DNA of 64,000 nt from DATAOG01 sp963757395 (GTDB lineage: Bacteria > Pseudomonadota > Alphaproteobacteria > Geminicoccales > Geminicoccaceae). Numbering within the stretch: the stretch's first letter is position 1; each line of letters starts with the position of its first letter. The notes below the pieces were generated by a model, which worked only from the letters and a program-made list of their open reading frames with translations, had not been told where the DNA came from and did no database searches. Shown in pieces: positions 26,593 to 34,381 of the stretch. The stretch covers positions 372,001 to 436,000 of the forward strand of contig CAVWRK010000013.1 in NCBI GenBank assembly GCA_963757395.1, given 5' to 3'. The position numbers were made by a program, and so were the translations under genes.

Positions 26593-28576
26593 CCGTCAAT
26601 CGCTCGCGTCTTCCCGCATGTCGGCGGCGGGCTCCCGATTCGCCACTGCCGCGTCGTCGAGCGCCGGCCGGCCGGCCGGGCCGGCGGGCAAGAAGGTCGG
26701 CCTTCATGGCATCAACGAACATCTCGGCGCGGTTGCGGCCGAGCGCCTTGGCCCGATAGAGGGCGATGTCGGCATGTTCGATCAGCGACCCGGGCTCGTC
26801 GCCCTGCTCGGGATGGATCGCAACCCCGACGCTGGTCGTCGCCCGGACCTCCTGACCGTCGATCAGGAACGGCTCGGCCACCGCCTCGAGGATCTTCTGC
26901 GCCAGCACCTCGGCGCCGTAGGGCTCGGGCAGCCGGGTCTGCACGAGGGTGAACTCGTCCCCACCGAAGCGGGCGAGCGTGTCGCTCTCGCGGACCGTGC
27001 TCCGCAGCCGGTCGGCGACCGCGCACAGCAGGCGATCGCCGACCGTGTGGCCGAAGCTGTCGTTGACGGTCTTGAAGTGATCGAGGTCGAGCATCAGGAC
27101 CGCGATCCGGCCACGCTCGCGCTTCGCCTCGAGCAGGGCCTGGCGCAGCCGGTCGAGCAGCAGGGCGCGGTTCGGCAGGCCGGTCAGCGGATCGTGATGC
27201 GCCAGGTGACGCACGCGCTGCTCGGCCCGCTTGCGCTCGGTGATGTCGAGCAGCACGACCTGGGTCGCGGGCTCGCCGTCGGCCTCGATGATCGGTACCG
27301 ACACCGCCTCGACGTCCAGCGTCTGGCCGTCGAGGCGCAGGATGCGGAGCTCGCACGGCTCGGCGGCAGCCACCGGTGCCGGCTCGAGGCCGGGCCACGC
27401 GTGCAGCTGCGACCGGTCGTCGGGATGGACCAGGAAAATGAGCGGGTGGCCGACCAGATCGGTCGTGCTCGCGGTGCCGAACAGCTCGAGCGCCCTGGCG
27501 TTGGCAAAGACCACCCGCCCGTCGCGGTGGCTGAGGAGCGCGATCGGGCCCGCCTCGACCAGGCGCCGGTAGCGCAGCTCGCTGTCGCGCAAGGCCTGCT
27601 CGGTCGCTTTGAGCTCGGTGATGTCGATGCTGACCCCATCCCAGACGACGCTGCCGTCCGCCTGCCGGGTCGGGGTCGCGAGCGTCCGAAACCAGCGAAA
27701 GCCGCCGCCACGAACCAGGATCCGGCAATCGCCACCGAACGGGCTGAGCCGCTTGGCCGAGTCCTCGATGGCAGCGAGCCAGGCGGGGCGATCCTCCGGG
27801 TGGACGGCGTCCTGGAGCAGCGACGCGTCCTTGGCCACCGCCGCCGGATCGATCCCGTGGCGGAGCCCGAACTGCGGACTGTGATAGGGGTAGCTGATCC
27901 GGCCATCAGGCTGCCGGACGCGCCGATAGACGACGCCTGGGATGTTGTCGACGATGCCGCGTAGCTGCGCGTCGCGCGCCCGCAGCTTATCGGCCTGGCG
28001 CTTGAGCTCCGTGATGTCGGTGTGGACCACGACCATCCCGCCTTCGGCGGTCCGGTGGCCGGAGATGCGCTGCCAGCGGCCGTCGGCGTACCGGCGTTCG
28101 AACAGCTCGACCGCCCGACTCCGGCGTTGCTGGACCCGCTCTGCGACCCAGACCGCTTCGTGGCCGATCGCCTCGGAGATATAGCCGCACCGGGCGAGCT
28201 GCAGCATTAGCTCGGCGAAGCCGACCCCCGGATGGATGTGTTCGGCGATCGCGGGATAGAGGTCACGGTAGCGTTGATTGCAGAGGATCAGGCGATCGTC
28301 CGCGTCCCAGAGCACGAAGCCGTCCGAGACGCTTTCGAGCGCTTGGCGCAGTTGAGCCTGAGCGCGAAGCGCCACGGCCTCGCTCTCTCGAAGCGCCTGC
28401 TCGACCCGGGCGCGCTCCTCGATCTCGGCTTGCAGGCGCTGCTGCGCAGCCGCTAGCTCGGCCGTCCGCTCTGCCAGCTGCTGCGCCAGATCCGGTGCCG
28501 CTGTGGCGGCCTCGGACGGCATCTCCGCCGGGTCGGATGTTGCGGCCGCTGATTCCGGTGACATCGGTCGCGCCAT
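26489..28576 (-). CDS. PAS-PAS-PAS-GGDEF diguanylate cyclase
   Basis: A coiled-coil N-terminus (about 30-75, QQLAERTAELAAAQQRLQAE) precedes three PAS domains (about 80-195, 205-320 and 325-440, each ending in a DITELK/DITERK-type linker) and a GGDEF domain. The cyclase domain is intact: HHDPLTGLPNRALLLDRL, LMLDLDHFKTVNDSFGH and the signature RFGGDEF; no RxxD inhibitory site is seen just before it. No membrane segment is visible. After NRAEMFVDAMKADL the frame becomes Arg/Pro-rich and overlaps the 3' end of the MocR gene, so the true stop probably lies near 26680 and may be hidden by an indel. The start at 28576 is the first reasonable Met. Likely makes cyclic-di-GMP in response to a small-molecule or redox signal. 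Confidence 0.85.
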   Translation of the reverse strand: MARPMSPESAAATSDPAEMPSEAATAAPDLAQQLAERTAELAAAQQRLQAEIEERARVEQALRESEAVALRAQAQLRQALESVSDGFVLWDADDRLILCNQRYRDLYPAIAEHIHPGVGFAELMLQLARCGYISEAIGHEAVWVAERVQQRRSRAVELFERRYADGRWQRISGHRTAEGGMVVVHTDITELKRQADKLRARDAQLRGIVDNIPGVVYRRVRQPDGRISYPYHSPQFGLRHGIDPAAVAKDASLLQDAVHPEDRPAWLAAIEDSAKRLSPFGGDCRILVRGGGFRWFRTLATPTRQADGSVVWDGVSIDITELKATEQALRDSELRYRRLVEAGPIALLSHRDGRVVFANARALELFGTASTTDLVGHPLIFLVHPDDRSQLHAWPGLEPAPVAAAEPCELRILRLDGQTLDVEAVSVPIIEADGEPATQVVLLDITERKRAEQRVRHLAHHDPLTGLPNRALLLDRLRQALLEAKRERGRIAVLMLDLDHFKTVNDSFGHTVGDRLLCAVADRLRSTVRESDTLARFGGDEFTLVQTRLPEPYGAEVLAQKILEAVAEPFLIDGQEVRATTSVGVAIHPEQGDEPGSLIEHADIALYRAKALGRNRAEMFVDAMKADLLARRPGRPAGARRRGSGESGARRRHAGRRERLTARLGGRRGRRGPPARSPGPAARPRARPRARATPA

Positions 28577-28785
28577 CGTGAGTGAGCCTGGTCTTTCCGA
28601 TTGCGTTGCCGCCGTGCTCAAGCGCCGCCGCGAGCGCCCCGAACCAGGCTTGCCTTCGCGCTCCTGATTGACCCGGACCGCAAGCGCGACCCGGTCGCGA
28701 CGAACCTGCCCCCAGACGTTACCCGGGCGGGCCGACAGGTGGCAATTGGCAAACGCTGTCCGATTGAATTGGTTCCGCACTCGCA

Positions 28786-29926
28786 TTATTCGGCCGCGAC
28801 CTGGGGCGGCGCGGGTCGACGATCGGTCACGCCGATCTCGGCCATCGATTGCCGGACCGCGCGGACGACGCCTGCCATCACCTCCTCATCGAACGCGCCC
28901 ATGCAGCCGATCCGAAAGCTCGGGAACGGCGTCAGCGAGCCGCGGAACATGACGAAGCCTCGGCGCCACATAGCATCGAAGAAGCGCTGCCGGTCGTAGT
29001 TGGGATCGGCCGGCTCATGGAAGGTCGCGATCACCGGCGAGGCGACCTCGTCGGGAAGCACCGTCTGGAAGCCCTGAGCCCGGAGGCCATCGACCAGGCA
29101 GCGCCAGTTGCGCCGCACCCGCTCGAGGCGCGCGGCCCGCCCCTCGCTGGCGTATTGATGGAGCGCTGCGACCAGGGCCGCGATCGCCTGCCCCGGCGGG
29201 GTGAAGCGCCAGACGCCGCCGTCCTCGAAGCTCCGCCACTGCCGGTGCAGATCGAGGCAGAAGGAATGGCAGCGGCCGGCCGCGGCCTCGATCGCGGTGC
29301 GCCTGAGCAGCACGAGCCCGATCCCGGGGATGCCCTCGAGCCACTTGTTCGGCGACAGCACGATCGCTTCGGGGGCGAGTGCCTGCGCATCGAGCGGCAG
29401 GCCGCCGAAGGATGCGATCGCATCGATGATCAGGCCGACGCCGCGCGCGCGGCAGAGCTCGGCGATCGGCTCGATCGGATTGAGCAGGCCGGTGCCGGTG
29501 TCGACGTGGCAGACCACCAGATGGCTGATCGACGGATCGGCAGTCGAGCGCCGCCTCCAGCTGGCCGGCATCCACCGGCTCGGTGATCGGCAGATCGAGC
29601 GCGGTGTGGGGCACGCCGATCGCAGCCGCGATCTGCTTCAGACGCAGGCCATAGAAGCCGTTGTTGACGATCAGCAGCTTGCGCTCGCGCGGCACCAGCG
29701 TGCCGAGCGTCGCCTCGTTGGCGGTGTTGCCGGTGCCCTGGAGCGGGACGGTGACGTAGGCGTCGCCGCCGTTCGCGAGCTCGACCAGGGTGTGCCGGAA
29801 CTCGGCGGTCAGCGCCAACAGGTCGGGCTCGTTCGGCGTGAAGTCGCGCAGCGTCGCCTGCTTGGTCGGGACGCTGGTGGTCACCGGGCCAGGGGTCAGG
29901 ATGATCCGCTCGGTCGGCCTGTCCAT
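28786..29926 (-). CDS. phnW: 2-aminoethylphosphonate:pyruvate aminotransferase-like class V transaminase (frameshifted)
   Basis: Two frames join into about 379 residues. The N-terminal half has ILTPGPVTTSVPTKQATLRD and VPLQGTGNTANEATLGTLVP; the C-terminal half has VCHVDTGTGLLNPI, GLIIDAIASFGGLPLD and the PLP-lysine segment LSPNKWLEGIPGIG. The TPGPVTTS opening and GTGT-type motifs are typical of PhnW, which converts 2-aminoethylphosphonate to phosphonoacetaldehyde. An extra A at about 29542 breaks LDADPSISHLVV. No other phosphonate genes (phnX, transport) are visible in the window, so a related alanine-glyoxylate-type specificity remains possible. Confidence 0.72.
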
Positions 29927-30000
29927 CGCGGGCTCTGCCTGCTGGGAAACGATCGGGAGGTCCCGAGCTTTAGCAGCGCCGGGCGATCGGCGCCATGCCG

Positions 30001-30477
30001 CTATGGCACGAGCCGCTTCGACAGCAGATGGCGGTGGTGATCGACGAAGCCCGCGCGGCGATAGAGATGGATCGCCCGGTTGCCGTGCTCGACCTCGAGG
30101 TAGAGGCGGAGCAGGCCGAGCCGGCGCGCCTCGAGCTCGACCAGCGCCAGCACGCCGGCGCCGAGGCCGCGGCCGCGCACCTCAGGGAGCAGGAAGAGCT
30201 CGTCGACGAAGCCGTCGCGGCCGCCGGATTCGAGGCTGAAGCTCCAGGTCAGCACGACGTAGCCGACCACCCGTCCGCCCAGCCGCACCAGCCAGCCGCA
30301 GGCGAGCGCCTCGCCCGCGGCCAGCCGGGCCAGCGCCGCCGGCTGCCGGTCCTGGTCGAAGGTCAGGCCGTCCTCGGCGTAGTAGGCGCGCACCAGGCCC
30401 TCGAGCAGGGCCAGATCGGCGCCCCCGACCGGCACCAGCACGGGACCCTCGTCGGCGCCCGCATCGCTGCTCGTCAC
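30001..30477 (-). CDS. GNAT family N-acetyltransferase
   Basis: A 158-residue acetyltransferase. The acetyl-CoA-binding motif A is clear: FVDELFLLPEVRGRGLGAGVLALVE with the RGRGLG pyrophosphate loop, followed by a C-terminal LYLEVEHGNRAIHLYRRAGFVDHHRH strand-helix that is standard for the fold. Substrate is not predictable. It ends at 30001 and begins 15 bases after the PIN toxin gene stop on the same strand, so it may be read through from the toxin-antitoxin promoter, but it is not itself a TacT-type toxin by context since no DUF1778 antitoxin is adjacent. Confidence 0.85.
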   Translation of the reverse strand: MTSSDAGADEGPVLVPVGGADLALLEGLVRAYYAEDGLTFDQDRQPAALARLAAGEALACGWLVRLGGRVVGYVVLTWSFSLESGGRDGFVDELFLLPEVRGRGLGAGVLALVELEARRLGLLRLYLEVEHGNRAIHLYRRAGFVDHHRHLLSKRLVP

Positions 30478-30492
30478 GGCAGCACCCCTCGG

Positions 30493-30870
30493 TCAGCGGA
30501 TGAGCTGCACAGAGACATCGAGCCCGAGGCTCGCCCAGATGCGGTCCGCGGTCAGCACCGGCAGGTCACGTTGGATGGCGAGCGCCAGGCAGGCGCGAGC
30601 GCCCAACGACAGACCGGCGCTCCGGGTCCTGGGCCAGAGCGCCGCCACCCGAGCGGCATGCGCGCGCTCGAACGGCACCCACTCGATCTCGAACGGCTCG
30701 AGACGCGCCGGCAGATCATCGACCGGGTGCTGGCCGCGCGCCAACCGGAGCAGGACCTCGGCAAGATTGACCGTCGACATGCAGGCACCGAGCAGCGCAT
30801 CCCGCACTCGATCCTGGCCTTGCTCGTCGAACAGGAAGGCCAGCAGCGCCGATGCATCCAATACGACCAT
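30493..30870 (-). CDS. VapC-like PIN-domain toxin, third acidic residue replaced by Ala
   Basis: A 125-residue PIN protein. Asp5 (VVLDASALLAFLF), Glu38 (NLAEVL) and Asp109 (LTADRIW) of the metal-binding site are present. The fourth conserved acid, normally Asp in SLGDRACLA, is Ala91 here (GLSLGARACLA, codon GCT; GAT would restore Asp). PIN ribonucleases need these acids for magnesium-dependent cleavage, so this copy may be weak or inactive. The antitoxin gene ends 12 bases upstream, the usual VapBC arrangement. A second PIN toxin with an intact site lies 0.9 kb away on the other strand. Confidence 0.82.
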   Translation of the reverse strand: MVVLDASALLAFLFDEQGQDRVRDALLGACMSTVNLAEVLLRLARGQHPVDDLPARLEPFEIEWVPFERAHAARVAALWPRTRSAGLSLGARACLALAIQRDLPVLTADRIWASLGLDVSVQLIR

Positions 30871-30882
30871 GTCGGCGACCGG

Positions 30883-31167
30883 CTACTCCTGCTCCTCGCG
30901 CGCCGCCTCCCGGCGGCGCTCGGCGATGAACTCGTCGACGACGTTCTTGGGCTTGTTGCCGCCATGGCGTTTGGCGATGAAGGCCTGCAGCTCCCGCGTC
31001 TTGGCCAGGAGTTCCTCACGGCTCAATCGCGGCCGCTCGCCGGGCGCGCAAGTCTCTGCCAGAATGGCGCGCGCCTCGGCCTCCATGCTGCGGCCGTGCT
31101 CGGCGGCGCGGACGCGCAGCCGCTGGTGGACCTCGTCCGGCAGATTCCTGATGTTCAGCGTCGCCAT
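30883..31167 (-). CDS. FitA/VapB-type ribbon-helix-helix antitoxin
   Basis: A 94-residue protein with an N-terminal Arc/FitA-like ribbon-helix-helix (MATLNIRNLPDEVHQRLRVRAAEHGRSMEAEARAIL) for DNA binding and a charged C-terminal tail (KPKNVVDEFIAERRREAAREE) that would wrap the toxin. The ATG at 31167 was chosen because it gives the standard domain start; the frame extends further upstream without family similarity. It precedes the PIN toxin gene in one operon and is divergent from a second toxin-antitoxin operon across a 129-base repeat-rich region. Confidence 0.85.
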   Translation of the reverse strand: MATLNIRNLPDEVHQRLRVRAAEHGRSMEAEARAILAETCAPGERPRLSREELLAKTRELQAFIAKRHGGNKPKNVVDEFIAERRREAAREEQE

Positions 31168-31220
31168 GACGACAACGTAGGCATCGTCGGCATTGGGGTC
31201 AATCCTCGTGGCGTATGGCC

Positions 31221-31285
31221 GGACACTTTGCTGTCCGCAGCTGTCCGCAGCTGTCCGCAGCTTGACAGGGTCGGACAGAATGTCC
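31221..31285. promoter_or_regulatory. Operator region shared by two divergent toxin-antitoxin operons
   Basis: Between the divergent antitoxin starts (31167 and 31297) lie three perfect tandem 10-base copies of CTGTCCGCAG at 31231-31260. Inverted half-sites flank them: GGACA at 31221 and 31273, and TGTCC again at 31281. TTGACA occurs at 31262. A 10-base period places the half-sites on one helix face, and both orientations of TGTCC/GGACA are present, as expected for cooperative autoregulation by an antitoxin-toxin complex. Either or both antitoxins could bind. Confidence 0.6.
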
Positions 31286-31296
31286 AGAATCGGGCC

Positions 31297-31761
31297 ATGT
31301 TGAGTTGGTCGGAAAGCTGGGGTGCGATCGAACGGATCGCCGCGGGCCTGGGCGTGCGTGCGGACACCCGGCGCAAGTGGCGTGCGCGCGGCAAGGTGCC
31401 GGCCCGCTGGCATCTGCCGATCCTGCGGAGGGCCGAGTCGGAAGCCATGGAGCTGGACCCCGACGCGCTGTCCGACTATCGCGGCCAACCGACGAGGACC
31501 GCCGAGCCGCGTCGTCGCGGCCATCACACCCGCCTCGAGGCGGGCGGCCGCGTGACGGTGCCCGAGGCGCTGTTGCGGGAGCTTGATCTCGAGGTCGGCG
31601 ATCCGGTCATCCTGGAGGCGGAAGGCGGCGAGCTGCGGCTGCGCTCGCTCCGGCGCGCCATCGCCGAGGTTCAGGCCCTGGTGCGCCAATACGTGCCGGA
31701 AGATGTCAGCCTGGTCGACGAGCTGATCGCAGAACGCCGGCGCGAGGCGGAGCTTGAGTGA
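31297..31761 (+). CDS. Antitoxin with HTH-like N-terminus fused to AbrB/SpoVT domain
   Basis: A 154-residue protein. Residues 1-45 (WGAIERIAAGLGVRADTRRKWRARGKVP) resemble a Cro/YdaS-type helix-turn-helix. Residues 77-118 form a swapped-hairpin AbrB domain (TRLEAGGRVTVPEALLREL, then EVGDPVILEAEGGELRLRS). The tail (VRQYVPEDVSLVDELIAERRREAELE) resembles toxin-binding tails; its ELIAERRREA end is very like the FEFIAERRREA end of the divergent antitoxin. Ordinary AbrB antitoxins have about 80 residues, so the extra DNA-binding module is unusual. The stop overlaps the toxin start, which indicates translational coupling. Confidence 0.75.
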   Translation: MLSWSESWGAIERIAAGLGVRADTRRKWRARGKVPARWHLPILRRAESEAMELDPDALSDYRGQPTRTAEPRRRGHHTRLEAGGRVTVPEALLRELDLEVGDPVILEAEGGELRLRSLRRAIAEVQALVRQYVPEDVSLVDELIAERRREAELE

Positions 31762-32143
31762 CTTCGTGCTCGATGCTTCGGCTCTGCTGGCCCTGATCCA
31801 GGTGGAGCCCGGCGCCGAGCGGGTCGCCGAAGTTCTGGATAGCGCGGTGATCAGCGCCATCAATCTCGCGGAGGTGGTCAGCCGGCTGGCGGAGCGCGGT
31901 CTGCCAGGCGAAGCGATCCGAGGGCGGATCGAGCAGCTGGATCTTGGCGTGGTGCCGGTCGACGAGGAACTGGCCTACGCCGCCGGCCTGCTGCGGCCCG
32001 CAACTCGCCGACTCGGGCTGTCTTTGGGCGATCGGGTGTGCGTCGCGCTGGCCCGTCGACTCGGCGTCGTTGCGCTGACCGCTGATCGGGCCTGGGCCGA
32101 GCTCGATGCGAGTATCGCCGTCGAGTTGCTGCGGCCGGCCTGA
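31754..32143 (+). CDS. VapC-like PIN-domain toxin with intact active site
   Basis: A 129-residue PIN ribonuclease. All four acids are present: Asp7 (FVLDASALLALI), Glu40 (NLAEVVSRL), Asp93 (GLSLGDRVCVALA) and Asp111 (LTADRAW). It is read from a TTG at 31754, overlapping the antitoxin stop by eight bases, with GGCGGAG at suitable spacing upstream. The known activity of the family is cleavage of tRNA or rRNA in the absence of antitoxin. It is a paralogue of the toxin at 30493-30870, sharing the SALLAxx opening and LTADRxW end, but has a different antitoxin type. A hairpin follows its stop. Confidence 0.85.
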   Translation: MSDFVLDASALLALIQVEPGAERVAEVLDSAVISAINLAEVVSRLAERGLPGEAIRGRIEQLDLGVVPVDEELAYAAGLLRPATRRLGLSLGDRVCVALARRLGVVALTADRAWAELDASIAVELLRPA

Positions 32144-32145
32144 TC

Positions 32146-32162
32146 CATGAGGCGCCCTCATG
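32146..32162 (+). terminator. Hairpin after the second PIN toxin gene
   Basis: CATGAGG and CCTCATG form a perfect 7-base-pair stem with a 3-base loop, starting three bases after the toxin stop codon. There is no T run, so it is a weak candidate for an intrinsic terminator or an mRNA 3' end structure. Confidence 0.35.
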
Positions 32163-32238
32163 ACCCGGATGAACCGGTTTCAGCGGCCGGCAGCCTGCTC
32201 ATGGGTTATGCTCGGTGCCAAGAGGTGGGAGAAAAAGC

Positions 32239-32706
32239 ATGACCGAGCAGCGGGTGCCGGTGCTGACCGGGGGGTGTCAGTGCGGGGCGGTGCGCTATGC
32301 GCTGTATGGGGAGCCGCTCTCGGGCGACATCTGTCATTGCCGGATGTGCCAGCGGGCGGTCGGCAACCTGTTCGCGGCGTTTACCGGGATCGGGCTTGGC
32401 GACTTCGCGTGGACCAGGGGCGCGCCCGCGACCTGGCAGAGCAGCTCGATCGTCGAGCGCGGCTTCTGCGGCCGCTGCGGGACGCCGCTGTCGTTCCGCT
32501 ATCTGGGGTCGGACAAGATCTCGCTGACGGTCGGCAGCCTGGACCAGCCCGCCCGCGCCCGGCCGAGCGAGCAGGTCGGGATCGAGAGCCGCGTGCCCTG
32601 GCTGGCCGAGGCGCTGGCGCTGCCCGGCAAGCGCACCGAGGAGGACCCGCCGCCTGGCGGCCTCGACGCCCTCCAGAACTACCAGGCCGCGACCGGCGAC
32701 GGTTGA
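32239..32706 (+). CDS. GFA family zinc protein (glutathione-dependent formaldehyde-activating-like, DUF636)
   Basis: A 155-residue protein with the family's zinc-binding cysteines in order: GGCQCGAVRY, CHCRMCQRAVG and FCGRCGTPLSFRY. Some members speed the reaction of formaldehyde with glutathione, though most are uncharacterised, so the enzymatic role is uncertain. The ATG at 32239 is preceded by GGGAG. It is monocistronic by appearance and converges on the DUF3775 gene. Confidence 0.85.
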   Translation: MTEQRVPVLTGGCQCGAVRYALYGEPLSGDICHCRMCQRAVGNLFAAFTGIGLGDFAWTRGAPATWQSSSIVERGFCGRCGTPLSFRYLGSDKISLTVGSLDQPARARPSEQVGIESRVPWLAEALALPGKRTEEDPPPGGLDALQNYQAATGDG

Positions 32707-32730
32707 GCCGCACCGCCGCCCGGCTCGGGG

Positions 32731-33141
32731 CTACATGCGCCCGAGCTCGAAGCCGGTGCAGGACAGGTCGAACTCGGCGAGCCCGGCCTCCAGATAGTCG
32801 GCCAGCAGCGGCGTCCCGAGCAGGTAGTCGATCGTGTGCCGCTCGCGTACGTCCTGGACCTCGGCCATGATCTCGTCCCAGTCGTCGATGGTGCCGTCGC
32901 CGCGGCCGAGCCAGGTCAGCGCCAAAAGGTCCTCGAGCTCCTCGTCGTTGAGCGCCTGGAGAAAGCTCTTCAGCTCCTCGAAGGTCGCATCGTCGGCTTC
33001 GTCCTCAAGGATCGAGGTCACCTGATCGTCGGTCGCGTTGGAGCCTTCGTCGAGCTCCTCCGGGTCGACCTTGACGTCGAACTCGCGCGCCTTGACGACC
33101 ACGAAGCAGACGGTGTCCGGGCTGATCCTGAGCGTCGCCAT
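32731..33141 (-). CDS. DUF3775 family protein
   Basis: A 136-residue, strongly acidic protein starting MATLRISPDTVCFVVVKAREFDVKVDPEE. The opening, the ILEDEADDATFEELKSFLQALNDEEL segment and the LTWLGRGDGTIDDWDE segment fit the DUF3775 pattern common in alphaproteobacteria. Function is unknown. It lies 39 bases downstream of the alcohol dehydrogenase gene on the same strand and is probably cotranscribed. No membrane segment or catalytic motif is visible. Confidence 0.7.
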   Translation of the reverse strand: MATLRISPDTVCFVVVKAREFDVKVDPEELDEGSNATDDQVTSILEDEADDATFEELKSFLQALNDEELEDLLALTWLGRGDGTIDDWDEIMAEVQDVRERHTIDYLLGTPLLADYLEAGLAEFDLSCTGFELGRM

Positions 33142-33180
33142 CCTTGCTTCCTCCCTTGATCGGGCGCCGCTGTGACCGGC

Positions 33181-34254
33181 TCAAGGCGTGATCGCGACCT
33201 TGAGCACGCCGTCCCGTTGATTGGCGAACAGCTCGTACGCCCGCTCGATCTCGTCGAGCTTGAAGCGATGGGTGACCAGGGGCCGCAGGTCGAGGCGGGC
33301 ACCATCGATCACGCCCATCAGCCGGCGCATCCGCTCCCGGCCGCCCGGGCACAGGCTCGTGATAATCTTGAGGTCGGCGATGCCGGCACCGAAAGGCCCG
33401 AGCGGGATCTTCAGGTCGCCCGAGTAGACGCCGAGGCTCGAGAGCCGGCCGCCCGGGCGCAGCACCGTCAGGCAGCTCTCGAAGGTCGCCTGAGCGCCCA
33501 GCGCCTCGATCGCGACGTCGACCCCGCGGCCGCCGGTCAGGTCCATGATCGCCTCGACCGGGTTCGCCTCGCGGAAGTTGACGACGTGGTCGGCGCCGAG
33601 GCGCTTGGAGGCCGCCAGCCGCGCCTCCAGGCCGTCGACCGCGATGATCGTGGTCGCGCCCATCAGCCGGGCGCCGGCGGTCGCGCAGAGCCCGATCGGC
33701 CCCTGGGCGAACACCGCGACGGTATCGCCGATCCGGATCTGGCCGCTCTCGGCGCCAGCAAACCCTGTGCTCATGATGTCCGGGCACATCAGCACCTGCT
33801 CGTCGCTGAGCTGCGGCGGCACCGGCGCGAGATTGGCCTGCGCATCCGGCACCCGGACGTACTCGGCCTGGCAGCCATCGATCGTGTTGCCGAAGCGCCA
33901 GCCGCCGAGCGCCTTGTAGCCGTGCGCGCTGCCGGTGCCGCACTGGGACCAGATCCCGGACAGACAGGCGTCGCACTGGCCGCAGGGCGTGATCGCGCCG
34001 GCGATCACCCGATCGCCCTCGCGATAGCCGTGGACGCCCGACCCGAGCTTCTCGATCACGCCGACCGGCTCGTGGCCGATCGTCAGTCCCTTGGCGACCG
34101 GGTACTCGCCCTTGAGGATGTGGACATCGGTGCCGCAGATCGTGGTCGTCGTGACCCGCAGCAGCGCCTCGCCGGCGCCGATCTCCGGGACCGGCTTGTC
34201 GTCGAGCACGATCCGCCCCGGCTCGACGAACACCGCCGCCTTCATCTTGGCCAT
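33181..34254 (-). CDS. Zinc-dependent NAD(P) alcohol dehydrogenase
   Basis: A 357-residue zinc-type MDR enzyme. Catalytic zinc ligands follow the Thermoanaerobacter secondary-alcohol-dehydrogenase pattern: Cys in TTICGTDVH, His-Glu in IGHEPVG, and Asp in MCPDIMSTGF. The four structural-zinc cysteines are all present in CGQCDACLSGIWSQC. The Rossmann half reads VAVFAQGPIGLCATAGARLMGA. Likely substrates are secondary or short-chain alcohols; the coenzyme is not decided. Good internal conservation and no frameshift. Transcribed together with the DUF3775 gene. Confidence 0.9.
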   Translation of the reverse strand: MAKMKAAVFVEPGRIVLDDKPVPEIGAGEALLRVTTTTICGTDVHILKGEYPVAKGLTIGHEPVGVIEKLGSGVHGYREGDRVIAGAITPCGQCDACLSGIWSQCGTGSAHGYKALGGWRFGNTIDGCQAEYVRVPDAQANLAPVPPQLSDEQVLMCPDIMSTGFAGAESGQIRIGDTVAVFAQGPIGLCATAGARLMGATTIIAVDGLEARLAASKRLGADHVVNFREANPVEAIMDLTGGRGVDVAIEALGAQATFESCLTVLRPGGRLSSLGVYSGDLKIPLGPFGAGIADLKIITSLCPGGRERMRRLMGVIDGARLDLRPLVTHRFKLDEIERAYELFANQRDGVLKVAITP

Positions 34255-34381
34255 GGTGTCTCCTCACGTACCGTTGATCTACCGCGCCAACTAGAGCAGG
34301 GGCGGAGCGCCGGCCATGAGCCAGATCAAAAATTCCCCGGAGCCGCGAACCGCAAGGTCGGCCAGGTCACCCCGGAAAGCC

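Noticed and set aside
31231..31260. Three tandem repeats as a mini CRISPR array
   Set aside because: The 10-base units are contiguous with no spacers, too short for CRISPR repeats, and lie in a divergent toxin-antitoxin promoter.
31168..31863. Upstream extension of the FitA-type antitoxin frame
   Set aside because: It runs antisense through the divergent toxin-antitoxin operon; the ribbon-helix-helix begins exactly at 31167.
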